NCBI GenBank assembly: GCA_963729295.1
Contig: CAVSNJ010000021.1
Location: forward strand, 94,459 to 158,458
Source of the DNA: DATJLY01 sp963729295
GTDB lineage: Bacteria > Pseudomonadota > Alphaproteobacteria > ATCC43930 > CGMCC-115725
Reading direction: 5' to 3'
Length of the DNA: 64,000 bases
Positions 53,790-63,433 of the stretch are shown here, one piece after another. The translations under genes and the position numbers were made by a program. The notes beneath the pieces were generated by a model. It worked only from the letters and a program-made list of their open reading frames with translations, ran no database searches and was not told the origin of the DNA. Positions within the stretch are counted from its first letter, which is position 1. Every line of letters begins with the position of its first letter.

Positions 53790-56564
53790 TTAGCCGTGCT
53801 GCAACCGATTGAGCAGCGCCTTGGCGTCGTCCCGCCCGTCGAATGCGGCATCGCCCGCGAGCGCCCGCTCGAGGACCGTGCGCGCCTCGTCCTTGTTCCC
53901 AGTCGCTTCCAAGGCGGCGGCGAGGTGATACTGGATTGCCGCGTCGTTCGGTTGCGCCGAGCTCGCGTCCTTAAGATATTGCAGTCCACCGGCGGCGTTG
54001 CCGCCCTCGACGAGTGTCCAGCCGAGCGTGTCCGCCGTCTGCGGCGAGGGCGCGAGGCGATAGGCTTGGCGCGCCAGGTCCGCGGCACGCGGGTCGTGCC
54101 GCTGGCCGTAGATCCAGGCGAGATTGTTGAGCGCGATCACCTCGCGCGGCGCGACCTTGTGGATCGCCTCGTACTGCGCCGCGGCCGCGTCGTAATTTCG
54201 TTCCGCCATGAGGAAATCCGCGAGCTTCACATGCGCCGGGACATCGTCGGCGTGAGCGGCGAGCCAGGTGTTCAGCAACGCCTTGGCGTCGTCGTGCTTG
54301 CCGCCGGAATAGGTAAGCGCGGCGAGCTCGACGGTGAGTGCCGAGCTTGGCGTTTTCGCATTTTCGGCGGCCAGGAGCGCAATCGCGTCGGGCGTGCGTT
54401 TGGCGCGGATCAGCTCTTGCGATTGCAAGATTACTGAATCGATATTCGCCGATGGCGCGAAGGATCTTGCCGTCGCGAGCGCCGCATCGACGCCTTTGTC
54501 GTCGTCGTCGAAGCGGACGAGATCGGCCATGTAGCGCATTTCGGCGGGAGCGAGCTCGTGTGCCTTGGCGAGCGAGGCGCGCGCGCCGGCCTTGTCGCCG
54601 GCGGCCTGCTGAAAGGCGGCGTAGCGCTCATAGAACGGCGCCGCATCGGGATGACGCTCGACGAGCGCGCGGAAATCGGCGACCGCGCCCTGCTTGTCGC
54701 CCGACTGCGCGCGCACCTCGGCCACGGCGTTGACGACCCGGCTGTCGTCGGCGAAGCGCAGCTCGAGCTGCTGGCCGGCTTTGAGCGCGCTCGCCCAATC
54801 CTTGCGATTGGCGTAAATCTGCAAGAGCTGCAAACCCGGCACGATATTGCCCGGCGCTGCTTGCTGCGCCTTCGTCAGCCATTGGATCGCCTGATCGGGA
54901 TCGTTGCCGACCAGCGCGATCTGCGCCAGCGACAGTTCGGACGGCTCGTCGTTGGGCTTGTCCTGCAACAGCGCGAGATAGATCTTCTTCGCGTTGTCTG
55001 TGTCGTGCATTGCGCCGTAGACGCTCGCGAGATTGCGCCGCGCCGCAATGAAGCTCGGGTCCTTGTCGATGAGCTTCTGGAACAGGTCGCGCGCCTCGGG
55101 AAGACGTCCCTGCGCCATCCGCACCGAGCCGAGGAGATTGAGCGCCACCGGATCGTCAGGCTTCCGCGCGATCAACGCTTCGGCCGTGCTCGCCGCTTTG
55201 GCGACGTCGCCGCCGCGCAAATCGCCCATCACGAGAAGCGGCGTCGCGAGGTCGGCGCCTTCGCTGGTGCCGGCGATCTTCTCGAGATCGGCGATGCCCG
55301 CGGCCGCATCGCCGAAGCGGATGCGCATAAGCGCGGCCGATGCCTCGGAATTGGCGTTGGGCGCCTCTTCGGCTGCGTGCTCGTAAAGCGCGACGGCCGC
55401 GTCCTTCTGGCCGGCCGCGACATAGGCCTGCGCCAGCAGATTGATCGAGGCCGTATCCTTGAGGTTGGCGTCGACCTGCGGTTTCAACTGATCGATCGCC
55501 GCCTGCGGGTCGTTCGTGCGCAATTCGATCGAGGCGAGGAGCCGCCGCGCCGCCGGCTGGTTCGGATTGTGCGCGAGATATTTGGTGATTTCTTCCTGCG
55601 CCTGCGCGTATTGGCGGAGCGCGTACTTGACGGTGGCCTGGAGGAAAAAGCCGTTCGGCATATTCGGGAAATTGCTTTCGATCTTGGTCAGAAGGTCGTC
55701 CGCCTTGTCGAGATCGCCGGCGCGCGCGCGCAACAGCGCCGCGAGGTAGATCGCCGACGCGCTTTTGGGCGCGAGCTTCAGAACGCGGTCCACGTCGACC
55801 TGCGCGTCGGCCACGCGGTTCATGGCGATGTAGAGATTGGCGCGGCTCGTCAGCGTGGCGAGATCGTCGGGCTTGCCGGCGATGATCTTGTCGAAGATCG
55901 CGAGCGCGCCCGGCATGTCGCCCGTGACGCGCAGCACTTCGCCCCGTAAGCGCTGGATTTCCGGCCGGTCGGGTGCGATCTGCGCCGCGGCGTCGAGCTC
56001 GCTCTTGGCGGCCTGGATGTCGCCCGAAAGCATGTCGAGCCGCGCCACCGCCATCTTCGGTCCCCAGTCGTCGGGCGCGAGCCGCTCGGCGTCGGCGAGC
56101 AGTTCCTTCGCCTTGTCGGTCTCTCCGAGCGACAGATGCGCGAGCCCGAGCGCCAGGCGCACGCTCGCCTCGGCCTTGGCCTCGCGGTCGGCCGGCTGCA
56201 CCTGCTCCAGGAGCTGGTTGATCTTGCCTTCCTGAATCAAGGTTTGGGCGAGGACGGGGGCGACGAGCTCGTCGTCGCCATGGGTACGCTGCGCCTCGTG
56301 CGCCTCGGCCTCGGCGGCGGGAAGATTGCCGATGCGAAGATAGAGCCGCGCGAGCTGGATGTGGCCCGCGGGATCGTCGGGGTTGGCCTTGATCGCGTTC
56401 CGGAGCTCGATCTCGGCGCCCCGGAGGTCGCCCTTGTCGATCAGCTGCTGCGCCTTGTCGAGCGCGGAGTGCGTCGCGTCGTCGGCGGGCGCGGCGCCGG
56501 ACAAGGCCAGACCGGCGAGAAGCGCGGCGAGGATCATGCCCTTGGCGCGCGGTTTCAAGAACAT
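53790..56564 (-). CDS. prsT: XrtA/PEP-CTERM system TPR-repeat protein PrsT
   Basis: A 924-residue exported protein made of about twenty TPR-like repeats (for example GDLRGAEIELRNAIKANPDD, AEAHEAQRTHGDDELV, ALNNLAWIYGQRHDP). It starts with MFLKPRAKGMILAALLAGLAL and a cleavage site at APADD. Size, order and position match TIGR02917 PrsT, the partner of PrsK/PrsR. Its precise role is not established; it may assemble or sense the exported machinery. The ATG at 56564 has GGAAGGAG six bases upstream, so upstream codons in frame are not used. It is the last prs gene, 25 bases after prsR. The signal peptide carries no lipobox cysteine, although the family name includes lipoproteins. Confidence 0.92.
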   Translation of the reverse strand: MFLKPRAKGMILAALLAGLALSGAAPADDATHSALDKAQQLIDKGDLRGAEIELRNAIKANPDDPAGHIQLARLYLRIGNLPAAEAEAHEAQRTHGDDELVAPVLAQTLIQEGKINQLLEQVQPADREAKAEASVRLALGLAHLSLGETDKAKELLADAERLAPDDWGPKMAVARLDMLSGDIQAAKSELDAAAQIAPDRPEIQRLRGEVLRVTGDMPGALAIFDKIIAGKPDDLATLTSRANLYIAMNRVADAQVDVDRVLKLAPKSASAIYLAALLRARAGDLDKADDLLTKIESNFPNMPNGFFLQATVKYALRQYAQAQEEITKYLAHNPNQPAARRLLASIELRTNDPQAAIDQLKPQVDANLKDTASINLLAQAYVAAGQKDAAVALYEHAAEEAPNANSEASAALMRIRFGDAAAGIADLEKIAGTSEGADLATPLLVMGDLRGGDVAKAASTAEALIARKPDDPVALNLLGSVRMAQGRLPEARDLFQKLIDKDPSFIAARRNLASVYGAMHDTDNAKKIYLALLQDKPNDEPSELSLAQIALVGNDPDQAIQWLTKAQQAAPGNIVPGLQLLQIYANRKDWASALKAGQQLELRFADDSRVVNAVAEVRAQSGDKQGAVADFRALVERHPDAAPFYERYAAFQQAAGDKAGARASLAKAHELAPAEMRYMADLVRFDDDDKGVDAALATARSFAPSANIDSVILQSQELIRAKRTPDAIALLAAENAKTPSSALTVELAALTYSGGKHDDAKALLNTWLAAHADDVPAHVKLADFLMAERNYDAAAAQYEAIHKVAPREVIALNNLAWIYGQRHDPRAADLARQAYRLAPSPQTADTLGWTLVEGGNAAGGLQYLKDASSAQPNDAAIQYHLAAALEATGNKDEARTVLERALAGDAAFDGRDDAKALLNRLQHG

Positions 56565-56589
56565 GTTCACTCCTTCCCGCACGACGGGT

Positions 56590-57951
56590 TCAGGCCTCGA
56601 TCGCAAGTCCGTGTTCCTTGGCGAGGCTGTAGAGGGTCGGGCGGCTGATGCCGAGGAGCTTTGCCGCGGTCGAAAGGTTGCCCCCGCTCTGCGTCAGCGC
56701 GAGCTGCAACACCTCGCGCTCGGCGCGGCTGCGCGCGGTGCGGAGATCGAGCGAGAAATCCTCGATCTCGACCGCGGCCAAATCCATGTCGGCGGCGGTG
56801 ACGGTAGCGCCCTCAGCCATGACCACGGCGCGCTTCACCCGGTTCTCGAGCTCACGCACGTTGCCGCGCCACGGATGCCGGCTCATCGCCGCCAGCGTCT
56901 CGGTCGCAAAGCCCTTGCAATTCCGCCCGTACTGCTCGTTGAACTTCTTGAGGAAGTAGCTCGCGAGCAAGGGCACGTCGCCGCTGCGCTCGCGGAGCGG
57001 CGGGATGCTGAGCCGGACTTCGTTGAGGCGGTAGAACAGATCCTCGCGAAAACGCCCGTCGGCCATCAGCTTGTCGAGGTCCTGGTTGGTCGCGCACACA
57101 ATGCGCACATCGACACGAATCTGCTGCCGCCCGCCGACGCGTTCGACCACGTGATCCTGGAGGAAGCGCAGCACCTTGACCTGCATGGCAAGCGGCAGGT
57201 CGCCGATTTCGTCGAGGAAGAGCGTGCCCTTGTCTGCCTGCTCGACCTTGCCGATGGTCTGGCGCACGGCGCCGGTGAAGGCGCCCTTCTCGTGTCCGAA
57301 GAGCTCGCTTTCAAGCAACGTTTCGGGAATGGCGGCGCAGTTGATGGCGACGAACGGACCCTTTGCGCGCGCGGAGAGGCGATGGATGGCGCGCGCCAGC
57401 AGTTCCTTGCCCGTCCCGCTTTCGCCGAGCAGCAGCACCGCAACGTCGGTCGGCGCGATCTTCTCGATCATGCGCAGATGGCGCATCATCGCCTCGCTCG
57501 CGCCCAGGATCCCGTCCATCGGCGAGCGCGACGCGAGCGCGGCAAGACGGCGGTTCTCCGATTCGAGCTCGGAAAGGCGAACGGCGCGCTCGACGATGAG
57601 GCGCAGCACCTCGATATCGACCGGCTTCTGGAAGAAGTCGTAGGCGCCGAGCGCGATGCTGCGCAGCGCGTGCTCGCGGGACTCGTTGCCGGTGGCGATG
57701 ATGACCTTGCAGTCGGGCGCCAACTGGCGCAGGCCCTCGAGCGCGGCCAAGCCTTCGCTCGCGCCGTCGGGATCGGGCGGCAAGCCCAGATCGACGATCG
57801 CCACCCGCGGCGGCGCGCCGCGCGCCAAGGTCAACGCCTCCTCGCGCGTGCTGGCGAGCAGGAGTTCGTACTCCGAGAGCGCCCATCGATATTGCCGGCG
57901 CAGGCCCTCGTCATCCTCGAGGATGAGCATGCGGCTCTTGTCGTTGGCCAT
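56590..57951 (-). CDS. prsR: Sigma-54-dependent response regulator PrsR
   Basis: A 453-residue response regulator of family TIGR02915. The receiver domain has the phosphorylation Asp54 (VAIVDLGLPPD) and Lys109 (FFQKPVD). The AAA+ domain has Walker A GESGTGKE (176-183), the sigma-54 contact loop GAFTGA (223-228), Walker B GTLFLDEIGDLP and the arginine finger region. The C-terminal Fis-type helix-turn-helix is LSTAAKLLGISRPTLYSLA. It should activate sigma-54 promoters of exosortase-related genes when phosphorylated by PrsK, whose gene starts upstream and ends three bases before. ATG at 57951. Intact. Confidence 0.95.
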   Translation of the reverse strand: MANDKSRMLILEDDEGLRRQYRWALSEYELLLASTREEALTLARGAPPRVAIVDLGLPPDPDGASEGLAALEGLRQLAPDCKVIIATGNESREHALRSIALGAYDFFQKPVDIEVLRLIVERAVRLSELESENRRLAALASRSPMDGILGASEAMMRHLRMIEKIAPTDVAVLLLGESGTGKELLARAIHRLSARAKGPFVAINCAAIPETLLESELFGHEKGAFTGAVRQTIGKVEQADKGTLFLDEIGDLPLAMQVKVLRFLQDHVVERVGGRQQIRVDVRIVCATNQDLDKLMADGRFREDLFYRLNEVRLSIPPLRERSGDVPLLASYFLKKFNEQYGRNCKGFATETLAAMSRHPWRGNVRELENRVKRAVVMAEGATVTAADMDLAAVEIEDFSLDLRTARSRAEREVLQLALTQSGGNLSTAAKLLGISRPTLYSLAKEHGLAIEA

Positions 57952-57954
57952 GGG

Positions 57955-60009
57955 TCAGGCCGCCGGAGAGACGCGCGAGACGCCGGCCGAGCCCAGCACA
58001 ATCCGCATGGTCGTGCCGGCGCCGGGCTTGGTGATGACGTCGAGCTGGCCGCCCGCGGCGCGGATCAGCTCGCGCGTCTGGAACGCGCCGATGCCAAGCC
58101 CGGTGTCCTTGGTCGAGCGGAATGGGCGGAACAATTCGTCGCGCACGAAGCTTACGTCCATTCCCGGGCCCTCGTCGGTGATGTCTATTGTAACGCGCTC
58201 GCCATCGTCGCCCAAGCTGACCCGGACGCGGCCCGCGGCGCCCGAGGCCTCGACCGCGTTGTTGATGAGGTGCGCCAGCACCGAGCGGAGCTGCTCGGCA
58301 TCCATCAACACGCGGGCGCTCGCCGCGGCGCCGACCTCGACGCGGCCGGAATGGGACGACATCGCCGCGAGCTCGCGCACGATCGCTGCGGCATCGGTCG
58401 CGTCGGGCGATGCCGGCGCGGATGCGTCCGCGGCGGCCGCAAAACGCAGCTGCGAGATCAGCTTGTTCATGCGGCCGACCGAATTCTCGACGGTGCGCAG
58501 CACGTCCGCCTGGAATTCCGGGTTGTCGCCGTGGCGGCGGGCATTGGAGAGAATTAACCCCAATTGGCTTGACAGATTCTTTATGTCGTGGACGACGAAG
58601 GCAAAACGCTTGCTGTATTCCTGAAGAAGTTGCGCATCGGCCAAGGCGCGCTCGGTCTGCTGCTCGAAGAGATAACTCGCCATCTGCCCGGCGACGGTGC
58701 GCAGGAGATCGAACACCTCCCAGTCGGGGTGGACGGGTGCGCGCGCCTTTTCCAGGAGCACGAAGCCCATGACGCCGCCCTGGCGCGGCAAGGCCACGGC
58801 AAGCCAGAACTCGTCGCGCCCGGCGAGCCAAGCCGGACGAGGCCCATCGGGCGCGTCCGACGCGCTGGGACCGGTCAACTCCTGGATCCAACGCCCGCCG
58901 CGGAAGCCGGCGATGAATGCGCTGTCGGCCGGCTCGCGCGCCTCGGATGCGACGTGCGCGTTCCAGAACGCGGTCGGCAGGTAGGCGTCGTCGCGCAGCT
59001 GAAACAGCACGCCGCCGGGGCTGTTGACGATGTCGGCGGCAACGCGGATGAGGCGCTCGGGAAGATTCCCTGCGGCCTCGCCCGTGGACAGCGCCTCGAT
59101 CGAGCGCAGCCACTCGACCCGGTAGTCGTAGCGGTAGGAGTAGAAGTTGCGCAGCACCACCATGCGGATCCGCGAGCGTGCCGTCTCGGATGACACGACG
59201 GTGGCGAGGACGAGCGCGCTGCCGAAGAGCGACGTCACCTCGAGCAGGATGCCCCACTGGCCGCCATAGCGGCGGAACATCACGCCGACCACCGCCGCCG
59301 CCATGAGAAAGACGCCGCTCGAGACGAGCGTCACGGCGTGGAACGCGGCCTTGCGCGAGACGCGCACGTCGGTGCGCAGATTGTGACTCCGCACCAGCGC
59401 CAGCACCACGAGCGGCACGCTCATCGCATCGGCGAGCGCGCGCGCGGCGATGAGGGGGGCCACGAATTTGCGCGAGAGCTGCGCATCGACATAAAAGAAC
59501 AGGTCGAAGGAAAACATCGCGCCGATCGCGATGACGAGCGGCACGGCGTTCCAGCGGTCGTCCTCCTGCATGTTGCGGTAGTAGTTCTCGACAAGCGAGA
59601 GGCCCAAGACGGCGATGGCGATGCGGGCGATGATCTGCGGCTGCAGCAGCATCGGCTCGGCCGGGAGCAGCGCCAGCACGGCGAGATCGAGCGCCACCGC
59701 AAACGCCACGACCGCGAACGATGTGGTGACGACGGTGCGCGCCCACGGCGGCATCGGCCCCTGCCGTGGCAGGAGCAGCGCGCGCATGAAATAGAGCCAG
59801 ACGGCGTCGCGCAGGGTCTCGACCGGCGCCAATACCATGACCGGCACCGGCCCTTCGAACGCGGCGGCAAGAGCCCAGATCGCGGTCGCGGAGCACGCCA
59901 TGGCAAGGGCCGTCGCGGCGCGGCTTTTCGCCCGCCCCGCCAGCAACAACAGCCCCAAAATTCCGAATGCCGCAGCGCAAACAAGGTGCGAAATCAGAAC
60001 GACATTCAT
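57955..60009 (-). CDS. prsK: XrtA/PEP-CTERM system histidine kinase PrsK
   Basis: A 684-residue sensor kinase of family TIGR02916. The first 290 residues form about eight or nine membrane helices (LVCAAAFGILGLLLLAG, VVTTSFAVVAFAVALDLAV and others). A GAF-like soluble region comes next, then the H-box FVVHDIKNLSSQLGLIL with His about 474. HATPase motifs follow: N-box LAHLINNAVEASGAAG, G1 DEGPGMDVSF, and G2 DTGLGIGAFQTREL. The signal sensed is unknown. It is followed by prsR with a three-base gap and preceded by epsB with a seven-base gap, so all are one transcription unit. ATG at 60009. Intact. Confidence 0.95.
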   Translation of the reverse strand: MNVVLISHLVCAAAFGILGLLLLAGRAKSRAATALAMACSATAIWALAAAFEGPVPVMVLAPVETLRDAVWLYFMRALLLPRQGPMPPWARTVVTTSFAVVAFAVALDLAVLALLPAEPMLLQPQIIARIAIAVLGLSLVENYYRNMQEDDRWNAVPLVIAIGAMFSFDLFFYVDAQLSRKFVAPLIAARALADAMSVPLVVLALVRSHNLRTDVRVSRKAAFHAVTLVSSGVFLMAAAVVGVMFRRYGGQWGILLEVTSLFGSALVLATVVSSETARSRIRMVVLRNFYSYRYDYRVEWLRSIEALSTGEAAGNLPERLIRVAADIVNSPGGVLFQLRDDAYLPTAFWNAHVASEAREPADSAFIAGFRGGRWIQELTGPSASDAPDGPRPAWLAGRDEFWLAVALPRQGGVMGFVLLEKARAPVHPDWEVFDLLRTVAGQMASYLFEQQTERALADAQLLQEYSKRFAFVVHDIKNLSSQLGLILSNARRHGDNPEFQADVLRTVENSVGRMNKLISQLRFAAAADASAPASPDATDAAAIVRELAAMSSHSGRVEVGAAASARVLMDAEQLRSVLAHLINNAVEASGAAGRVRVSLGDDGERVTIDITDEGPGMDVSFVRDELFRPFRSTKDTGLGIGAFQTRELIRAAGGQLDVITKPGAGTTMRIVLGSAGVSRVSPAA

Positions 60010-60016
60010 TTGCAGT

Positions 60017-61432
60017 TTATCGTGCGCCTTCTGGGAAGAGAATCACCCGCACGGTCTGAATGAGAACGATGAAATCCAACAGGAGCGTGTGGTTCTTCAC
60101 GTAATAAAGATCATACGACAATTTGTTGCGCGCGTCTTGTAGAGAAGCGCCGTAGGGGTAGTTGATCTGCGCCCAGCCGGTGATGCCAGGCTTGACGGCA
60201 TGGCGCTCGCCGTAGAACGGGATTTGCACCGCCAGCTGCTCGACGAAATAGGGCCGCTCGGGGCGCGGCCCGATGAAGCTCATGTCGCCCTTCAGGACAT
60301 TGATGAGCTGCGGCAGCTCGTCGATTCGCAGCTTGCGGATGACGCTGCCGACGCAGGTGATACGCGAGTCGCATTTCTGCGCCCATTGCGGCACCGAATG
60401 GCGCTCGGCGTCCTCGCGCATGCTGCGGAACTTGTACAGCGTGAAGGGGCGGCCGAAGAGCCCGACACGCTCCTGCGAATAGACGACGGCGCCGCCATCC
60501 TCGAGCTTGATCGCGAACGCCGTCAGGAGAAGCAGCGGCAAGGTCAGCACCAGCATCGCCGCGCTCACCGTGACGTCGAAGAAGCGCTTCACGGAGCGCG
60601 CGATCCAGCTCATGCGGAAGCCGTCGGAGAAGATGAGCCAGCTCGGCTGGAGCGCGTCGAGATCGACGCGGCCGCTCTCGCGCTCGCAGAACGACAGGAA
60701 CTCGGTGATCGCCACGCCGCGCGCCTTGCAGCCGAGCAGTGAGTGCACCGGCAGCCCGCGCCGATCGTCGGTCGCGACCACGATCTCGGCCGCGCCGCAG
60801 CGCCGCGCGAAGCGGTAGAGCGCCTCGGCGTCGAACGCATCGCCCAGCGTCAGCGTGCTCTCGACGAGCCGGCGCTGGTCCTTGGGCCCGGCGATGAAGG
60901 CGGACGGGATGAAGTGCGCGCCGCCGGCGCGATCGGCCAGCGCCTTCAGGCGACTCGCGCGCTCGCCCGCGCCGATTACAACGACTCGACGCTTCAGCGC
61001 GCCCGAATCGGCGAGCAGCAGAAATGCCGCGCGGGTGATGAGGAGGCAGGCGAAGAGGGCAAGGATCGCTTTCAGATACCAACCCGACCAAGGCGGTGCC
61101 GCGGTCGAGACGAAATCGCGATAGAGGAAGCTCGCGACCAGGATCACCGGAAATTCGAGCGCGAGCACGAGCACGATGCGCGCGAGCATGGCGCGGTAGT
61201 CGACGAAGGCGTCGTAGTTGTAGAGCCCCGCCGCGACCATCGCGACCATGGTCAGCACAGCGAGCACGATCGAGAATTGCGCCGACAGCCCGACCGGCAG
61301 GATCGGATGCAGAAACAGGTGATCGTCCGCCGGCGCCACGAACAGGTAGAAGGCCAAAGACATCACGAGCACTTCGCTCAAGAAGAGCGCAAGGGTGCGG
61401 ACGGGCAGGAACAGCCCCCGAACTCTCAACAT
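60017..61432 (-). CDS. epsB: XrtA system polyprenyl-phosphate sugar transferase (EpsB type)
   Basis: A 471-residue initiating glycosyltransferase of family TIGR03013. Four or five N-terminal helices are followed by a Rossmann-like domain (RRVVVIGAGERASRLKAL) and a further helix (VTVSAAMLVLTLPLLLLTA). The bacterial sugar transferase domain has AVVYSQERVGLFGRPFTLYK, FRSMREDAERH, IRKLRIDELPQLINVLKGD, MSFIGPRPERPYFV and VKPGITGWAQINYPYG. It loads the first sugar-1-phosphate onto undecaprenyl phosphate, starting the polysaccharide. ATG at 61432. It heads the minus-strand prs operon, so the operon's promoter should lie in 61433-61818. Intact. Confidence 0.95.
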   Translation of the reverse strand: MLRVRGLFLPVRTLALFLSEVLVMSLAFYLFVAPADDHLFLHPILPVGLSAQFSIVLAVLTMVAMVAAGLYNYDAFVDYRAMLARIVLVLALEFPVILVASFLYRDFVSTAAPPWSGWYLKAILALFACLLITRAAFLLLADSGALKRRVVVIGAGERASRLKALADRAGGAHFIPSAFIAGPKDQRRLVESTLTLGDAFDAEALYRFARRCGAAEIVVATDDRRGLPVHSLLGCKARGVAITEFLSFCERESGRVDLDALQPSWLIFSDGFRMSWIARSVKRFFDVTVSAAMLVLTLPLLLLTAFAIKLEDGGAVVYSQERVGLFGRPFTLYKFRSMREDAERHSVPQWAQKCDSRITCVGSVIRKLRIDELPQLINVLKGDMSFIGPRPERPYFVEQLAVQIPFYGERHAVKPGITGWAQINYPYGASLQDARNKLSYDLYYVKNHTLLLDFIVLIQTVRVILFPEGAR

Positions 61433-61818
61433 TGCCTACCCCGGGGCGGGGCCCATTTATGGTTATGGGTAAACCGCCGAAAATGCTGGTAAGATTTAGA
61501 TGGCCGAGTTTATATCATGTCACGCCGAACGGGCAAAGCCCGTATTTCGGCGGATGGCCAAGCGTAACCCCTAAGTGGGGCGAGAAATCTCCCAGTGACA
61601 ATTGCGGAATTTTTCCGTTAACATTGATTAAGAGCTTGATCCGCATGACGGTGCGCGCACGGATTTTTGAATATTCGGCGACATTGCTTTTTGCCGCACA
61701 TGAAAGTCGCAAGCGAATCCGCCGGCCGTCGGCGCGCAACACGGTGTATAACTGCGGTACAGCCTGTGACTAAGCTGGGATTTATTGCAGCGCCGCATTT
61801 GCGCTCCCGCCCGGCCGA
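61433..61818. other. Divergent intergenic region before epsB
   Basis: An AT-richer 386 bases between the leftward epsB operon and a rightward membrane protein gene. Both promoters should lie here. I searched for sigma-54 boxes on the minus strand, expected for a PrsR-regulated operon, but saw no GG-N10-GC pair with good flanking matches. A short hairpin is at 61529-61543. Confidence 0.4.
61529..61543. repeat. Short inverted repeat ACGGGC-AAA-GCCCGT
   Basis: Perfect six-base arms with a three-base loop. It lacks a strong T-run, so it is a weak terminator at best; it may also be an operator or chance. Confidence 0.3.
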
Positions 61819-63141
61819 ATGCGCCGTGATAGGATGGCACGTCTACGAATTGCCGAGCGGACCCGTCCCGTGAAGCTTTCCATCGCCACCGGCGTCAGTC
61901 TTGCCACCGCCCTCGCCGGCACGTCGGTGGCGTGGCGCGTCGACATGCTGGGCCAGCCGCCCTGGGCGGTGCGCGGGGTGGCGACGGCGCTCGCCGCCAC
62001 GGGTGGGCCGGGCGGGCTCTGCCTGCTGCTTTATGCACTCCTGTCGTGCACGCTCGTCGCCGCGAGCGCGCTCTATGGCCTCGGTGCCTTGGGCGCGGCG
62101 CTCCAGGCGAAGATGGACGCCGACCCGAGGCGCCTGCCCGAGGCATGGCGTGCGGTGCTTCAAGCGACCGATTTCGCGCCGCTCGCAGGATCGATCACCG
62201 GCGACGAGCTGGCGATTGCGCCCTTGGCGTTGCTGCGCGTGCTGCGCGCCGAGATCTGGCGGGTCTTCATCAAGCGCCTCGTGGGATCGCAGACCGTGAC
62301 CGTGGCGCTCGCCGCCGCGGCGCTCGCCTTCGGCCCCGATCTCGTGCCCAATCTGACGCTGGCGCCTGCGCTCGTCTTGCGCATCGACGCGCTCGCCGCG
62401 GGCGCGGTGCTCGTGGGCGGCGTCGCTGCCTCGCTCCTGCTCGATCGCGCGATCGAGCGCTTCGCCGCATCGGTGACGCGCCTTTCGGCTGCATGGGAGC
62501 GGGCGCTCACGCCAGCGCTCGCAGCGACGCCCGCCAGCGCCGCGCCCGCCCCCGCGTCGGCATCGCCGCGCCCGGCGGAACACGCGCTCGTTCTATCGGG
62601 CGCGCAGATCGCGCAATTGACGGCATCAGTCGATCGCCTCGCGACGCTCGTCGCGGAGGCCTCCGGGCAGCAGAGCGAATTGCTCGCGGAGACGGCGCGC
62701 CTCATGACCGGCGGCATCGAAGCGCTCGCGCGCGTGCTCGATCGCGCCGAAGCGCTTCCTGCCGGCGATGCGGCAGCGGCCGGCGCGCCGATGGCGCAAC
62801 TCGCCGCCGCGGTCGAGCAGCTCGTACAGCCGGTCATGGAACAGATGAAGCTTTTGGGCGCGAGCGACCGCCGCCTCATCAGCATGCTCCGGCGCCAGGA
62901 GGAAGTGGTGGGCGCGCTCGGCCTGCGCTGGAGCGAGCTCGTTACCTCGTTGCAGACGATGAGCGCCAACCTTGCGAGCGCGGCCCTGGCCGCGCGCAGC
63001 GATCCCGACCCGCGGCTCCTCGCGCCCTTGGGCCGCGAAGCGACGCCCGCGACCGGGCTCGAGGACGAACTCCAGGAACTGCTCGACGAGATGTCGGAGT
63101 ACGACCAGCCAGGGGAAGATCCCGGACGACTCAGAGGCTGA
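61819..63141 (+). CDS. Membrane protein of unknown function
   Basis: Up to 440 residues, Ala-rich. The N-terminal part has four hydrophobic segments (ATGVSLATALAGTSVAW, GLCLLLYALLSCTLVAASALY, TVTVALAAAALAFGP, AAGAVLVGGVAASLLL). An Ala/Pro linker (ATPASAAPAPASASPRP) and a helical, coiled-coil-like C-terminal half (AQLTASVDRLATLVAEASGQQ, QSELLAETARLMTGGIEALAR) follow. This looks like an inner-membrane anchored coiled-coil protein, reminiscent of MotA/ExbB-like or anti-apoptotic-type proteins in layout only; no family is claimed. The start may be ATG 61819, ATG 61834 or GTG 61870. It lies between the epsB operon and the FemAB gene and is transcribed away from the former. Confidence 0.6.
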   Translation: MRRDRMARLRIAERTRPVKLSIATGVSLATALAGTSVAWRVDMLGQPPWAVRGVATALAATGGPGGLCLLLYALLSCTLVAASALYGLGALGAALQAKMDADPRRLPEAWRAVLQATDFAPLAGSITGDELAIAPLALLRVLRAEIWRVFIKRLVGSQTVTVALAAAALAFGPDLVPNLTLAPALVLRIDALAAGAVLVGGVAASLLLDRAIERFAASVTRLSAAWERALTPALAATPASAAPAPASASPRPAEHALVLSGAQIAQLTASVDRLATLVAEASGQQSELLAETARLMTGGIEALARVLDRAEALPAGDAAAAGAPMAQLAAAVEQLVQPVMEQMKLLGASDRRLISMLRRQEEVVGALGLRWSELVTSLQTMSANLASAALAARSDPDPRLLAPLGREATPATGLEDELQELLDEMSEYDQPGEDPGRLRG

Positions 63142-63433
63142 GCCGCAGCGCCAAGCCCAGCAGCAGCCACAAAGCGAGACTCTATGCTCGCGATGGCGAG
63201 GATGCAGGTCGGCAGCGGCAGACGCTCCGGCGCGGCGCCGGCGGGGCGATCCGTTAACGAAACTTCGCGAAACTGCGCCATCGGCCTAGAGCCCCGGTTC
63301 GTCCGCCAACACTTTCCACCCGGTCTGGTTCCAAGGGCGCCCGGGAGCGGACGCTGGGCGGCATGCGATCGTGCGCCGGCGCTCGTCAGCCCGTGAGTTG
63401 CGGCCGCTTCTGTGCCATAGTGACGGCCCCGCC
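63142..63433. other. Intergenic region before the FemAB gene
   Basis: Just under 300 bases with high GC and no recognised gene. It should hold a promoter or a read-through linker for the FemAB gene, but I see no clear boxes or hairpin. Confidence 0.4.

Noticed and set aside
56359..58557. A 732-codon plus-strand frame opposite prsT, prsR and prsK.
   Set aside because: Complement of clear genes; composition is not protein-like.
57911..59980. A 689-codon minus-strand frame overlapping prsK.
   Set aside because: Out of frame with the PrsK motifs; only the prsK frame shows helices, H-box and ATPase motifs.
61834..61860. TGGCACG followed by TTGCC, looking like a sigma-54 promoter near the membrane protein start.
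   Set aside because: The spacing between the boxes is eight bases instead of four, so it does not fit a -24/-12 promoter.
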